NCBI RefSeq assembly: GCF_039536745.1
Contig: NZ_BAAAZE010000008.1
Location: forward strand, 1 to 64,000
Source of the DNA: Actimicrobium antarcticum
GTDB taxonomy: Bacteria; Pseudomonadota; Gammaproteobacteria; Burkholderiales; Burkholderiaceae_D
Direction: 5' to 3'
DNA: 64,000 nt
Positions 9,229-18,946 of the stretch are shown here, one piece after another. Both the position numbers and the translations under genes were made by a program. The number at the start of each line of letters is the position of its first letter. The stretch's first letter is position 1. The notes below the pieces were generated by a model. It did no database searches, had not been told where the DNA came from, and saw nothing but the letters and a program-made list of their open reading frames with translations.

Positions 9229-10185
9229 ATGCCCGGAAAAAATCATGCCTTCCAGCAAACAAAACCAGTGCGTTGTCCGAGGAAAACAATAGCCAGACTC
9301 GGAAACTCACGCGCCGCGAAAAAAACGAAAAATAAGTATATCGAGTTGGGCGTGCTGGCGGAGGGTGCACAGGCGGTCCTGGCCGGCAAGGATACGACCA
9401 CCCTTGAGCAGCTGGCGCTCACCGGTGGTTCGCCCCACGGCGCGCGGCCGAAAGTTCTGGTTCAGTACGACACTGCCACAGGGCAGGTCAGCACCGACCG
9501 GGCAGCGCCAGGCGCGGCATGGCTGGTCAAATTTCAGGCGCAGGGTGAAGCGAAGGAAGTCTGTGCCATCGAGATGCTTTACGCCACCATGGCCCGGAAG
9601 TGCGACCTGGACATGCCCGCCACGAAGTACTTCGACCCGACCCCGACGCTGGCCGGCTTCGGGATCGAGCGCTTTGATCGTCAACGCGGCATGCGAGTGC
9701 CAATGTTGCGCCTGGCAGGGCTGCTCGACGACAATTTCCGCTTGCCGACACGGGACTACGCGGTGTTCCTGAGAGCGACAAGAACGCTGACCAGGGACGA
9801 GCGTCAGGTGAAGAAGGCGTTCGAGCGATGCGTGTTCAATGTCGTCTTCAACAACCGCGATGACCACACCAGGAACGTCGGCTACGTGATGAATGCATCG
9901 ATGCAGTGGCAGCTGGCGCCGTGCTACGACCGGACGTACAACGTCGGCGTTGGTGGTGCGCACCAGATGACGATTAGCGGTGAAGGTCGATACCCGGGGC
10001 ATAACCAGCTGCTGGCGCTGGCGACAGCGGTCGATCTCCCTGATGCATGGGCACGCCAGACGATGGCGCGCATCACTACCGTGGCAGGAACGTTCGCCAC
10101 GCAGGCAAAGGGGGTCGGCATCAAGCCGGGCACGCTGACGATCATCAACAATGCCATCGACGGCAACCGGAAGCGCATGGCTTGA
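9229..10185 (+). pseudogene. HipA-like Ser/Thr kinase, N-terminally truncated
   Basis: The 318-codon frame matches the C-terminal two thirds of HipA: substrate loop region GGSPHGARPKVLVQYD, catalytic NNRDDHTRN and the metal-binding Asp in LAPCYDRTYN. The first ~35 residues look unrelated, and the usual N-terminal subdomain (about 110-130 residues) and HipB antitoxin gene are absent upstream. HipA kinases phosphorylate a tRNA synthetase or similar target and cause growth arrest. Active-site residues survive, so activity cannot be excluded. An alternative is a HipT kinase of a HipBST system, but no HipS or HipB gene is adjacent. The true start is uncertain. Confidence 0.65.
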
Positions 10186-10288
10186 CCAGATCATCGTCGG
10201 CAGGTGTGCGTATCAATCCATGCGCCATGTGGACAGTCCGCAACCACCGGACGGCATGTCTGGCACCGCCTGTGTGATGGCTATCTGG

Positions 10289-12010
10289 CTAGCTGGATTC
10301 CAGGGTACTGACATAACGCACCGGCATCGTCCGTGCCGGAATTTTTGCCTGAGCAGTCACGCGCAAGGCGGGTGATTTGCGCGGTGTTACCGTCGCTTGC
10401 AGCCGCGCCGGTTGCGTCATCTGCACCACCCGCACCGCCTGCTCAACCGGCCCAACCCGCTGGCCGAGATTGAATACCGCGACCGCGTCGACCAGTTCAT
10501 TGGCCTGCGTGTTCAATCCGGTTGCCGCGGCTGCCATTTGCTCCACCATCGCGGCGTTTTGCTGGGTGTTTTCATCCATGGAATTGACTGCGTCGCTGAC
10601 CTGTGCAACGCCGGTGCTTTGTTCGGCGCTGGCAGCGCTGATTTCGGCCATGATGTCGGTGACGCGCCGGATCGCACCGACCACGTCATCCATCGTGCTG
10701 CCCGCCTTGCCCACCAGCGCGGTACCCTGATCGACCCGGTCGACGCTGTCAGTAATCAGGATCTTGATTTCTTTGGCGGCTGCGGCTGAGCGCTGCGCCA
10801 GATTGCGCACTTCGGTCGCCACCACCGCAAAACCGCGCCCCTGTTCGCCGGCCCGTGCTGCCTCAACAGCCGCATTCAAGGCGAGGATATTGGTCTGAAA
10901 AGCGATGCCATCGATGACGCCGATGATGTCGGCAATTTTTTTGCTCGAATCGCTGATCTGCTTCATCGTCACCACCGCTTGCGACACGACCTGGCCGCCA
11001 TCCACCGCCACATCCGCAGCACGCCTGGCAAGCTGGTTGGCCTGCAGCGCATTCTCGGCGTTCTGCTTTACGGTCGCGTTCAATTCTTCCATCGATGCCG
11101 CCGTTTGTTCCAGAGCACTCGCCTGAGATTCGGTGCGTCCGCTCAAATCCATATTGCCTTGTGCGATCTGAATGCTGGCCGATGCCACGGACTCGCTGCC
11201 GTCGCGCACTTTTTTGACCACCCTGACGAGGCTGTCCTGCATCTCGCTCAATGCCCTGAGCAATTTGCCGGTTTCGTCACGTGCCGAGGTGTTGATCGAC
11301 GAACTCAGATTTCCCTCGGCGACCGTCTGCGCGATGCTGACCGCCTGCGCGATCGGCAGGAGGATCGAACGTGTGATGAACACGCCGGCCAAGATCACCA
11401 GCGCGAGCACCGCCAGACAGGCGGCCAGAACAATCGTGCGGCGCTGCGTGAAATCGGCACCGGCCTGCGCCACCACCTCAGCGCTACGAATGTCGTTCCA
11501 GTCCGAATAGTCCCGGGTGATTTTGACCAGGGCGGCCAACAATGGTCGGCATTGCTGGTTCATCATGGCAATGGCTTCATCGGTCTGCTTGTTGAGTGCC
11601 AGTTCAACGATCCGCAAGGCCACCGGGGAGTACGCCGCTTCAATTTTCGCGATACCGGCGACGAAGGTGCGGGCCTCGCTGGAGGCATCCTTGGCGTCTA
11701 CCAGTTTTTGCAATCTGGCCAGATTCGCGGTCACATCCTCGTGGGCTTTGAGTACCACGGCCTTTTCAATAGCCGTGTCCTGCGCCGTCGTGACCAGCAC
11801 CAGATTGCGCGCCGCGATGGCACGCAGGTCCACCGCTTCCCGCACACCGTGTGCCATATTCTGGCGTGCGGCAATACCGTTGACGTAACTTTCGAAGTGC
11901 GCATTCGCCGCTTGCAGCGACGTTAGAAACAGGACGGAAAAAAGCAGAAAAATAAAGGCGAGCAAACCATATGAAAACAGCAGTCTTGCTCTGATGGTGA
12001 AGTGACCCAT
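10289..12010 (-). CDS. Methyl-accepting chemotaxis protein
   Basis: The 573-residue receptor has a first membrane helix at about 10-30, a periplasmic four-helix-bundle sensor (ARQNMAHGVREAVDLRAIAARNLVL is typical of 4HB_MCP), a second helix near 191-213, HAMP to about 265, then the cytoplasmic coiled-coil with the hairpin tip IGVIDGIAFQTNILALNAAVEAARAGEQGRGFAVVA. It should cluster with CheA/CheW and signal to the flagellar motor; the ligand is not known. No C-terminal NWETF-type CheR-binding pentapeptide is present. It lies downstream of the c-di-GMP operon on the same strand, with about 110 bp between, so co-transcription is possible but not shown. Confidence 0.95.
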   Translation of the reverse strand: MGHFTIRARLLFSYGLLAFIFLLFSVLFLTSLQAANAHFESYVNGIAARQNMAHGVREAVDLRAIAARNLVLVTTAQDTAIEKAVVLKAHEDVTANLARLQKLVDAKDASSEARTFVAGIAKIEAAYSPVALRIVELALNKQTDEAIAMMNQQCRPLLAALVKITRDYSDWNDIRSAEVVAQAGADFTQRRTIVLAACLAVLALVILAGVFITRSILLPIAQAVSIAQTVAEGNLSSSINTSARDETGKLLRALSEMQDSLVRVVKKVRDGSESVASASIQIAQGNMDLSGRTESQASALEQTAASMEELNATVKQNAENALQANQLARRAADVAVDGGQVVSQAVVTMKQISDSSKKIADIIGVIDGIAFQTNILALNAAVEAARAGEQGRGFAVVATEVRNLAQRSAAAAKEIKILITDSVDRVDQGTALVGKAGSTMDDVVGAIRRVTDIMAEISAASAEQSTGVAQVSDAVNSMDENTQQNAAMVEQMAAAATGLNTQANELVDAVAVFNLGQRVGPVEQAVRVVQMTQPARLQATVTPRKSPALRVTAQAKIPARTMPVRYVSTLESS

Positions 12011-12120
12011 GGTCGTGATCCGTTAGGTTGGTAAAAATTTCGGTTGAGGAAGAATCCTGTAAAAATACCGGCGGCCACCGTCACAGGAACCGCCAGCATG
12101 CTTGCTCGTTCATGGTTTTT

Positions 12121-14226
12121 TCACATCAATGTGACCGCGCTTTTTTCAGGTGTCAGTGTCGACAAATCGATCAAGGGGAGCGGCACGGGACGCCCGAACA
12201 GATATCCCTGAAACCGGTGGCAGCCCCGGCTCTCCAGAAACACCTGTTGCTCGACCGTTTCCACCCCCTCGGCAATGACCGACAGGCCGAATCCCTGGGC
12301 CAGGGCGATGATGGCGCAGACGATGACGGCATCGTTCGCGTCATGGGTAATGTTGTTGACAAATTCGCGGTCGATTTTGATTTCGTGTAACGGCAACCGT
12401 TTCAAGTACGACAGGGAAGAAAAGCCGATACCGAAATCATCCAGAGAAAACCGAATGCCACTGCGTCGCAGCGCGCGCATCTTGACGACGGTGCTGTCGA
12501 CCTGGTCAAGCATCATGCTTTCGGTCAACTCAAGAATCAGTCGGGCCGGATCGATGGTACTTTGCTGGACGATGGCCAACACGCGCTCGACCAACGCCTC
12601 ATCGCTGAACTGGCGGGCGCTGACATTGACCGACACGGTTAGCAGCGCAGTGGCCGGCAACTTTGACCATTGGTACAACTGCTCGCACGCCGTTCTCAGC
12701 GTCCAGTAACCCAGTTCGACAATCAGCCCCGTCTCTTCAGCTAGTCCGATGAAGGCGTCAGGCATCACCACATTCTTGCCTGGATGCTGCATCCGCAGCA
12801 GTGCTTCGAACCCGGTCAGGGTCCCGGTGTCATCCACCTGGGGTTGATAGTGCAGAACGAAGTGCTGCCGCTCCAACGCAAGTCGCAAGTCTTCTTCCTG
12901 CGCGTTACGCAAGGCAACCCGCGCCTGCATGACCGGATCGAAAATCATCTGCACATTGCGCCCTGCCGCCTTGGCGCTGTACAAGGCAATGTCGGCACGC
13001 TTCATCAGTTCGTCCGACGAATGTTCGGTGCCGCAGAACAGGACGACGCCGATACTCGCCGAGATGCGGTACGCAACGCCATCGTGTTCGTAGGGCGCGC
13101 TGGTCAGGCACAGGATGTCGTTGCCGATGGCATCGACCTCGCGCGCGGCAATATCGGCATCTCCACTGAGCTTTTCGAGAATGATGACGAACTCGTCGCC
13201 GCCGGTGCGCGCAACGGTATCCTGAATCCGCATGCCGGCGCACAGTCGCGCTGCAACCAGCTTGAGAATCTGATCGCCCGCATCGTGGCCATGGGTGTCG
13301 TTAATCGTCTTGAAGTTATCCAGATCGAGGAACAGCAAGGCGCCATGCTGCTTGCTGCGGTGCGCCAGTGCCAACGCATGACCAAGCCGGTCGTGCATCA
13401 GCCGCCGGTTCGGCAGCGCGGTTAGCGGATCGAGAAAAGCCAGCCTGCGGATCGTCTCTTCGGATTGCTTCAGGGCCGTCACGTCGGTCGATATTTCGCC
13501 TAGCAGGCAGTGCCCTGCCGAGCCGATGAACGGGAAACGAATCGTCTTCCGGTACGACACAGCGGAGCCGGACAAGGGGAACGACTGTATCGTTTCGTGG
13601 GCGCGACCACTGGCAACGATGTCCTGATCGCTGACTAAAGAAACAGTCTGTAATTGGGCCGCGGACAAGGTGTCGAGTCGCCCGATCCAGTCCGCCCCAT
13701 CGGCACCATAGGTGCTTTCCCAGCCCTTGTTCATGTACATGTAGCGGCAATCCTGATCCTTGATCGACGCCACAAAAGGTCCTGCATCCATGAAGGCATG
13801 AAACCGTTTCTCGCTGTCGATGAGGGCCAGTTCGGTGCGCCGCAGGCTGGCACGTCGCGCCGTATCGTCGAGTTCGCGTCTTACTGCCGGTGCCAGACGG
13901 GTCAAACTATGCTTCATGACATAGTCGTTGGCTCCTGCTTTCATGACGGCGACGGCCATTTCTTCGCCTACCGTTCCGGACACCAGAATGAACGGGACAT
14001 CGCTCTGCAGCGACCGGCACAGCAACAGCGCGTCCATCCCACTAAAGCCGAGTATGGAAAAATCCGACAAGACAACATCCCACGGCTGTGCCAGCGCCTC
14101 CGCCAGAGCGGCAACCTCCTGTACCCGCTGCGAAGTAACCTCGAATCCGCCCTGGCGCAGGGCACGCAAGATCAGCAGTGCGTCGTCTTCGCAATCCTCG
14201 ACCAGCAAGACGTTCAGTCGCGACAT
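12121..14226 (-). CDS. REC-PAS-GGDEF-EAL c-di-GMP turnover protein
   Basis: The 701-residue protein begins with a receiver domain (acidic cluster near 10-12, phospho-acceptor D55, K105). A PAS region follows at about 135-255, then GGDEF (342-346) with an intact I-site R333-x-x-D336, then EAL (E474-A475-L476; DDFG at 596-599; K617; AEGVET at 652-657). Both catalytic centres appear complete, so it could make and degrade c-di-GMP, with phosphorylation of D55 setting the balance. Its ATG overlaps the stop of the upstream response regulator (14224-14228). It is the last gene of the three-gene operon led by the ethylene-receptor-like kinase. Confidence 0.95.
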   Translation of the reverse strand: MSRLNVLLVEDCEDDALLILRALRQGGFEVTSQRVQEVAALAEALAQPWDVVLSDFSILGFSGMDALLLCRSLQSDVPFILVSGTVGEEMAVAVMKAGANDYVMKHSLTRLAPAVRRELDDTARRASLRRTELALIDSEKRFHAFMDAGPFVASIKDQDCRYMYMNKGWESTYGADGADWIGRLDTLSAAQLQTVSLVSDQDIVASGRAHETIQSFPLSGSAVSYRKTIRFPFIGSAGHCLLGEISTDVTALKQSEETIRRLAFLDPLTALPNRRLMHDRLGHALALAHRSKQHGALLFLDLDNFKTINDTHGHDAGDQILKLVAARLCAGMRIQDTVARTGGDEFVIILEKLSGDADIAAREVDAIGNDILCLTSAPYEHDGVAYRISASIGVVLFCGTEHSSDELMKRADIALYSAKAAGRNVQMIFDPVMQARVALRNAQEEDLRLALERQHFVLHYQPQVDDTGTLTGFEALLRMQHPGKNVVMPDAFIGLAEETGLIVELGYWTLRTACEQLYQWSKLPATALLTVSVNVSARQFSDEALVERVLAIVQQSTIDPARLILELTESMMLDQVDSTVVKMRALRRSGIRFSLDDFGIGFSSLSYLKRLPLHEIKIDREFVNNITHDANDAVIVCAIIALAQGFGLSVIAEGVETVEQQVFLESRGCHRFQGYLFGRPVPLPLIDLSTLTPEKSAVTLM

Positions 14227-14666
14227 CAGACCAGCTCCGCCGGCGGAGGGAGTGCGTTGCAGTGCAACCAGTACTGCGTCATGAGGGCTACCGTGCTGGC
14301 AAATTCGGCAAAATCGATGGGCTTGACCAGATAACTGTTGGCTCCCACGCCGTAGCAGGCACGGATATCGTCGCTCAGTACCGAGGATGTCAATATCAGC
14401 ACCGGAATCAGGCAGGTTCGCGGGTCGGCGCGAATCGCCTTGAGCACGCCAATACCGTCGAGACGAGGCATTTTCAGGTCGAGCACCACCAGCACGGGCA
14501 GGTCAGGCCCGCGATGCATGGCCAACTGCTCCAGCGCGTCGATGCCGTCGCGTGCCACGACGATCGGATTGACCAGCCCGGCCAGCCGGAAGGCGCGCAG
14601 GCTTAGCGCGAGGTCGTCGGGGTTGTCTTCGACCAGCAGCAGCGGGGCGTCAGTGCGGTTTGGCAT
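14226..14666 (-). CDS. Single-domain response regulator (Rcp1/CheY-like)
   Basis: The product is 146 residues from the ATG at 14666 (MPNRTDAPLLLVEDNPDD). It is a lone receiver domain with acidic residues E13-D14, phospho-acceptor D63 in VVLDLKMPRLDG, T93 and K115 in VKP. Regulators of this kind, without an output domain, usually pass phosphate on or act by protein contact and often pair with phytochrome- or ethylene-type kinases. The start lies inside the 3' end of the kinase gene (17-bp overlap) and its stop overlaps the start of the GGDEF-EAL gene, so the three are translationally coupled. Confidence 0.92.
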   Translation of the reverse strand: MPNRTDAPLLLVEDNPDDLALSLRAFRLAGLVNPIVVARDGIDALEQLAMHRGPDLPVLVVLDLKMPRLDGIGVLKAIRADPRTCLIPVLILTSSVLSDDIRACYGVGANSYLVKPIDFAEFASTVALMTQYWLHCNALPPPAELV

Positions 14667-15822
14667 AGTGATCCTGCTGACCCGGCTGCACGCCGAAATG
14701 GAAAGTGGCACCGCAGCCGACCTCGGCAGTGGCCCATATCTCGGCGCCGTGGCGCCGTATGATCCGGTGCACCAGTGCGAGCCCTATCCCCGTGCCGGGG
14801 AAGTCGGTGACCGAATGCAGGCGCTGGAATGCATCGAAGATCTTTTCCATGTGGCCGGGATCAAAACCGGCACCATTGTCGGCCACAAAATAGACGGTCC
14901 TTCCTTGCTGCATGGTCGCGCCAAACCGGATCTCGGCGGCGACGGTCTTGCTGGTGAATTTCCAGGCGTTTTCGAGCAGGTTTTGCAGCATGATCTGCAG
15001 CAGGGCGCGGTCGCCGTGCATGAAGACATTCGGCTGGATCACCCACGCCACCTGACGCTGCGGCTGCTCCGCCACCAGCGACGCGGCGATTGCCGTGCAT
15101 AGCTGACTCAGGTCGACTTGCGTTCCGTGCAATTCCGCCCGCCCCACTTCCGACAGGCGCAGCAAATCATCGATCAGTTTTCCCATGCGCTGGCTGGCCA
15201 TGCGGATGCGCTGCAAGGCATCCTGCCCGTCGGTATCAAGTTGGTTGGCATGGTCTTCAAGCAGCGCCAGCGAAAAACCATCCATGCTGCGCAGCGGCCC
15301 GCGCAAATCGTGCGAAACGGAATAGCTGAAGGCTTTGAGTTCCTCGTTCAGATTATTCAGTTCGAGGTTCTTTTGGCTGAGCATGTTTTCTGCGCGAATC
15401 CGGTCGTCGATTTCCCGGCGCAGCTCTTCATTGCTGGCCGCCAGCGCTGCCGGACTGGGCAATGCCAGCGCAAGCGGTACCAGCTTCATCAGCAAAAAAG
15501 CGGTCGGAATCGATGCCAGGGCAGTCACTGCCTTGATGGCACCGGACAGCCAGTAGTCCGGATGCCAGACGGTCCATATTTCCATCAGATGGCTGGTACC
15601 GCAAGCAAGGATGAACACGGCGAAACACAGGAACATCCAATGAAACTGCAGGTCTTTCCGGCACCGCACAAACGCAATCAGCGTTAGCGGAATCGTAAAA
15701 TAAGCCGCCGCGATCAGCGCATCCGAGCCGACGTGCAGCCAGAGCAGCATGGGCTCCCACAGGTAGCAGTGCCCATGCGGCATGTAGTTGTCGGACGAAA
15801 AATACTGGAACAGGCTGTTCAA
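14650..15822 (-). CDS. Histidine kinase with ethylene-receptor-type membrane domain
   Basis: The 390-residue protein has three membrane helices (about 27-50, 62-81, 92-115) resembling the ethylene-binding domain of plant ETR1. D34, Y41, I44, P45, C74 and H78 match ETR1 D25, Y32, I35, P36, C65 and H69 with a constant offset of 9; Cys and His are the copper ligands that hold ethylene. A coiled coil (about 128-165), the HisKA box with H171 (SVSHDLRGPL) and an HATPase domain (N285, DNGAGF at 315-320, GTGIGL at 343-348) follow. No GAF domain is present, unlike ETR1. It heads an operon with a CheY-like regulator and a GGDEF-EAL protein. Ethylene binding is inferred, not shown. Confidence 0.92.
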   Translation of the reverse strand: MNSLFQYFSSDNYMPHGHCYLWEPMLLWLHVGSDALIAAAYFTIPLTLIAFVRCRKDLQFHWMFLCFAVFILACGTSHLMEIWTVWHPDYWLSGAIKAVTALASIPTAFLLMKLVPLALALPSPAALAASNEELRREIDDRIRAENMLSQKNLELNNLNEELKAFSYSVSHDLRGPLRSMDGFSLALLEDHANQLDTDGQDALQRIRMASQRMGKLIDDLLRLSEVGRAELHGTQVDLSQLCTAIAASLVAEQPQRQVAWVIQPNVFMHGDRALLQIMLQNLLENAWKFTSKTVAAEIRFGATMQQGRTVYFVADNGAGFDPGHMEKIFDAFQRLHSVTDFPGTGIGLALVHRIIRRHGAEIWATAEVGCGATFHFGVQPGQQDHYAKPH

Positions 15823-16031
15823 TTGATTCTTCTCTGGGCAAGAGACTGACTGCCGAAGCGACCTGACGCGCAGCGCAACGTGCGCAGCGCTCAGATACGT
15901 CCCAGTATCGTTTTATATTGCTTTTGAGAACCGAGAGATATTCCCGGCGAATACAGGGGAATTTCTCGGAGTTGTCTGACCGACAGCAGCGCGCAATATT
16001 GCGTGGTGCAACCAGTGCCGGCAGCGAGGAA

Positions 16032-16679
16032 CTACTTGTCGAAGTTATGCTTGACGGCCAGCAGCACCAGGCTGACCACGTCGCGCACGCCGAGCCGCTC
16101 CATCAGTTGTGAGCGATGGGCGGCCACGGTCTTCTCGCTCAGATCAAGTTCGAAGGCGATTTCCTTGGTGCCTTTGCGCATCACGATCATTTTGAGGATT
16201 TGCGACTGACGCGCCGTCAGGGCAGGAAAGCTGCTCGCTTCAGCGGACGGCGCGCGTATGAAACGCTCGATCATCCTGGTCGATACCGCCGGACTTAAGT
16301 AGGTCTCATGGCGCACCACGGCGTTCAGGGCAATGTCGAGCTCGGCAGGCGCGGATTCTTTCAGCAGGTAGGCCGAGGCACCGTGGCGCAGGGCCTCGGC
16401 CACCATCTCCTCGGAAGCGTGCATGCTCAGGATCATCGTGGCTACCTGCGGATACTGCAGCTTCAGATCACGCACCAGGTCCAGTCCACTGTACGGGCCC
16501 ATGGCGATGTCGGTCAACACGATGTCGGGCACTGAGAGGGCTATCGCTTCCATCGCGGCGGCCGGATCGGAGGCTTCGGCCACGACAGAGAAATCGCCAA
16601 GTTGATCGATCAGGCTGCGGATGCCCGCGCGCACGAGAACGTGGTCATCGACGAGGAGTATGGTGGTTTTTTTCTTCAT
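16032..16679 (-). CDS. NarL/LuxR-family response regulator
   Basis: The 215-residue regulator has a receiver domain (DD at 11-12, phospho-acceptor Asp in DIVLTDIAMGP, Lys in YLLKES) and a C-terminal LuxR helix-turn-helix (FPALTARQSQILKMIVMRKGTKEIAFELDLSEKTVAAHRSQLMERLG). It should be phosphorylated by the kinase encoded directly upstream, whose stop overlaps this start (16676-16679), and then bind DNA as a dimer. The regulon is unknown. Confidence 0.94.
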   Translation of the reverse strand: MKKKTTILLVDDHVLVRAGIRSLIDQLGDFSVVAEASDPAAAMEAIALSVPDIVLTDIAMGPYSGLDLVRDLKLQYPQVATMILSMHASEEMVAEALRHGASAYLLKESAPAELDIALNAVVRHETYLSPAVSTRMIERFIRAPSAEASSFPALTARQSQILKMIVMRKGTKEIAFELDLSEKTVAAHRSQLMERLGVRDVVSLVLLAVKHNFDK

Positions 16680-18946
16680 GACGCCCCCAGTAAAAACGAG
16701 ACGGCGATACGCGTGCCACTGCTGGATGACGACACCACGTCGAATCGTCCGCCCAGCAACTTCACGCGCTCCTCCATTCCACGCAAGCCATTGCCGCTGC
16801 CATCGGCATGCACTTCCTGTGCCGTGGCCTCTTGGTCAAAACCGATACCGTTGTCGCGCACCAGCAGTTCGAGTTCGCGCCCGGTTTCGCCGCCGTTCAA
16901 TTCCACCACCACGCAGGTGGCGTGGGCATGGCGAACAATATTGGTCGTGCTTTCCTGCACGATACGGTAGATCGCAATTTCGATCGGCAGCGCGAGCCGC
17001 GCAGGCAGTCCCGCATATTCGAAGACATAACGGCAGTCGCCGATGGCAAACTGGCGTTCCAGTAGCTGCCGCAGAGAAGACTCCAGCCCCAGATAGTCGA
17101 GCACGGGTGGCCGCAGCGACACCGAGATGACCCGAATTTGCGCAATCAGGGTCAGCACCGCGGCATCGATTTTTTGCCAATGCATCAACGCGGCGGTGTC
17201 GTGCAGGAAACCGCGCAAATGGTGCAGTTCGATTTTCAACAGGGCCAGGTGCTGGCCGAGCTCGTCATGCAGCTCACGCGCCAGGCCGATGCGCTCCTGC
17301 TCCTGCGCATGGAGCAACTGGCTGGACATTTTTTCCAGATTGGCATTCAGCGCGAGAATTTTCAGCGCGGATTTTTTTTGCTCGGTGATGTCTTCGCCAA
17401 TACTGGCCATGCCGATGACGGCGCCGCCGATATCATGTTGCAGCGAGGTATTCCAGCAGACCACGCGGCGCTCACCGTCCAGCTTGATGATCTCGTCCTC
17501 ATACCGCAGCTCGCCCGACCCCTGTGCCAGGCGGGCCAGAAAACGCTTCCTGGTTTCGTTCGGATCGGATGCCATGAAGACGTCGAACCAGTTGCCGCCG
17601 ACGACTTGTTCGCGCTGCAAGCCCATCAGTCGGAGCAAGGAATCGTTGCAAAAGGTGATTTGCGCATCGAGGTCGAGCATGACCGCCAGCATGCTGGTGT
17701 TATTGAGAAATTCAAGGAAACGGCGTTCGCTATCACGCAGGCTGCGCTCTGCATTCTTGCTGTCGGTGATGTCTTGCGCGACGCCTGCCATGCGCGTCAC
17801 CGAGCCATCCTGATCGCGTATCCAGAACAGTTTCAAGCACAGCCAGCGCACCTTCTGATCGGGTCGCACGATCTCGAAAACACATTCGAATGGGTGGTCC
17901 GGATGTTTCAGGTGCGCGGCATAGTCCGCCGCAACGCGTATCCGATGTTCCGGCAATACCGCATCCAGCCACGCATCGGGACGTGTGCCCAGTTCCGCGC
18001 CAGGCCTGCCGACAATGTCGTCATAGGCCGGGCTGACATACAGCACGCGTCCGCTAGCGATATCGACGAGAAAAAAGATATCCCGAATACTGGCCGCCAT
18101 CTGCGCGAACTGCATATTGCTCTCGCGCAGGGACTGCTTTGTCAGGTACAGCTGGGTCACGTCCACATGCATCACCAGCGCGCCTTCCGGTCCATCGCCC
18201 AGGGGTGACACGGTCATCATGAACCAGCGCTGCCGGTCCGGTGTATGGCAAGGATATTCCAGCGAAAAATGCCCCGCGTCGCCGCGCAAGACAGCGCGGA
18301 TGCCGGTGGCAAGAGTGTCATCGTGGTGTTGTGGCGCATGCGCGTCCGGTTCGACAATACCCAGGTAATTGCTGCCGACACCATATCGGCTGGCGCGTGG
18401 CATGCCATTCTGATTGGCGAAACGGCGCCATGCTTCGTTGACCGACACGAGCATTCCATCGCGGTCGATCAGGCCTATGTTGGCAGGTAAGGAATCGATG
18501 ATCGCCACTTCGATGGCACCGTCAGCCAGTTGCAAGCCGAGCCGCCCGGGTTGAGACCGTCCGGTGCTGCCCGCCAGACGCAACAGATTGCGTACACGCA
18601 GCCGCAGTGCGGCAGCGTCGATGTGCGTGATGACATCGGCGGCTCCCGCTGCGAGCGCAGCCAGTCGGGCCCGGCGTGCGGCATTGGCATGCAGCACCAC
18701 GACGGGGACATGCGCCGTTGCCGTATCCCGCTTGAGTGTGCGCACCAGTGCACGTCCCTTGTATGCGTTGCCCGTCAGATCGAGCACGATCAGTTCGGGA
18801 TCGTGTCGCGCGATGGCGGTGCGGGCTGACTCGATGCTTTCTGCGATCAGCAGGCCGTACGCATCGGGCTGCAGGATGGCAGATACCGCCTCGCATTCAA
18901 TGTCGTTTGTGCCGACGATCAGGACGTTGGCACCGGGGGTGCTCAT
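16676..18946 (-). CDS. Multi-PAS histidine kinase (HisKA_3) with N-terminal receiver-like domain
   Basis: The 756-residue protein lacks clear membrane segments. Residues 1-120 form a receiver-like domain that keeps D56 (LIVLDLTG) but has THID in place of the conserved Lys-Pro, so it may be a degenerate receiver. Three PAS modules follow (about 150-265, 275-400 and 410-530), two ending in the typical PAC sequence DITDSK and DITEQK. The dimerisation/phosphotransfer part is HisKA_3 (LARELHDELGQHLALLKIELHHLRG), followed by an HATPase_c domain (RDNGIGFD, GNGLRGMEERV). HisKA_3 kinases pair with NarL-type regulators, as found here in the overlapping downstream gene. Confidence 0.93.
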   Translation of the reverse strand: MSTPGANVLIVGTNDIECEAVSAILQPDAYGLLIAESIESARTAIARHDPELIVLDLTGNAYKGRALVRTLKRDTATAHVPVVVLHANAARRARLAALAAGAADVITHIDAAALRLRVRNLLRLAGSTGRSQPGRLGLQLADGAIEVAIIDSLPANIGLIDRDGMLVSVNEAWRRFANQNGMPRASRYGVGSNYLGIVEPDAHAPQHHDDTLATGIRAVLRGDAGHFSLEYPCHTPDRQRWFMMTVSPLGDGPEGALVMHVDVTQLYLTKQSLRESNMQFAQMAASIRDIFFLVDIASGRVLYVSPAYDDIVGRPGAELGTRPDAWLDAVLPEHRIRVAADYAAHLKHPDHPFECVFEIVRPDQKVRWLCLKLFWIRDQDGSVTRMAGVAQDITDSKNAERSLRDSERRFLEFLNNTSMLAVMLDLDAQITFCNDSLLRLMGLQREQVVGGNWFDVFMASDPNETRKRFLARLAQGSGELRYEDEIIKLDGERRVVCWNTSLQHDIGGAVIGMASIGEDITEQKKSALKILALNANLEKMSSQLLHAQEQERIGLARELHDELGQHLALLKIELHHLRGFLHDTAALMHWQKIDAAVLTLIAQIRVISVSLRPPVLDYLGLESSLRQLLERQFAIGDCRYVFEYAGLPARLALPIEIAIYRIVQESTTNIVRHAHATCVVVELNGGETGRELELLVRDNGIGFDQEATAQEVHADGSGNGLRGMEERVKLLGGRFDVVSSSSSGTRIAVSFLLGAS

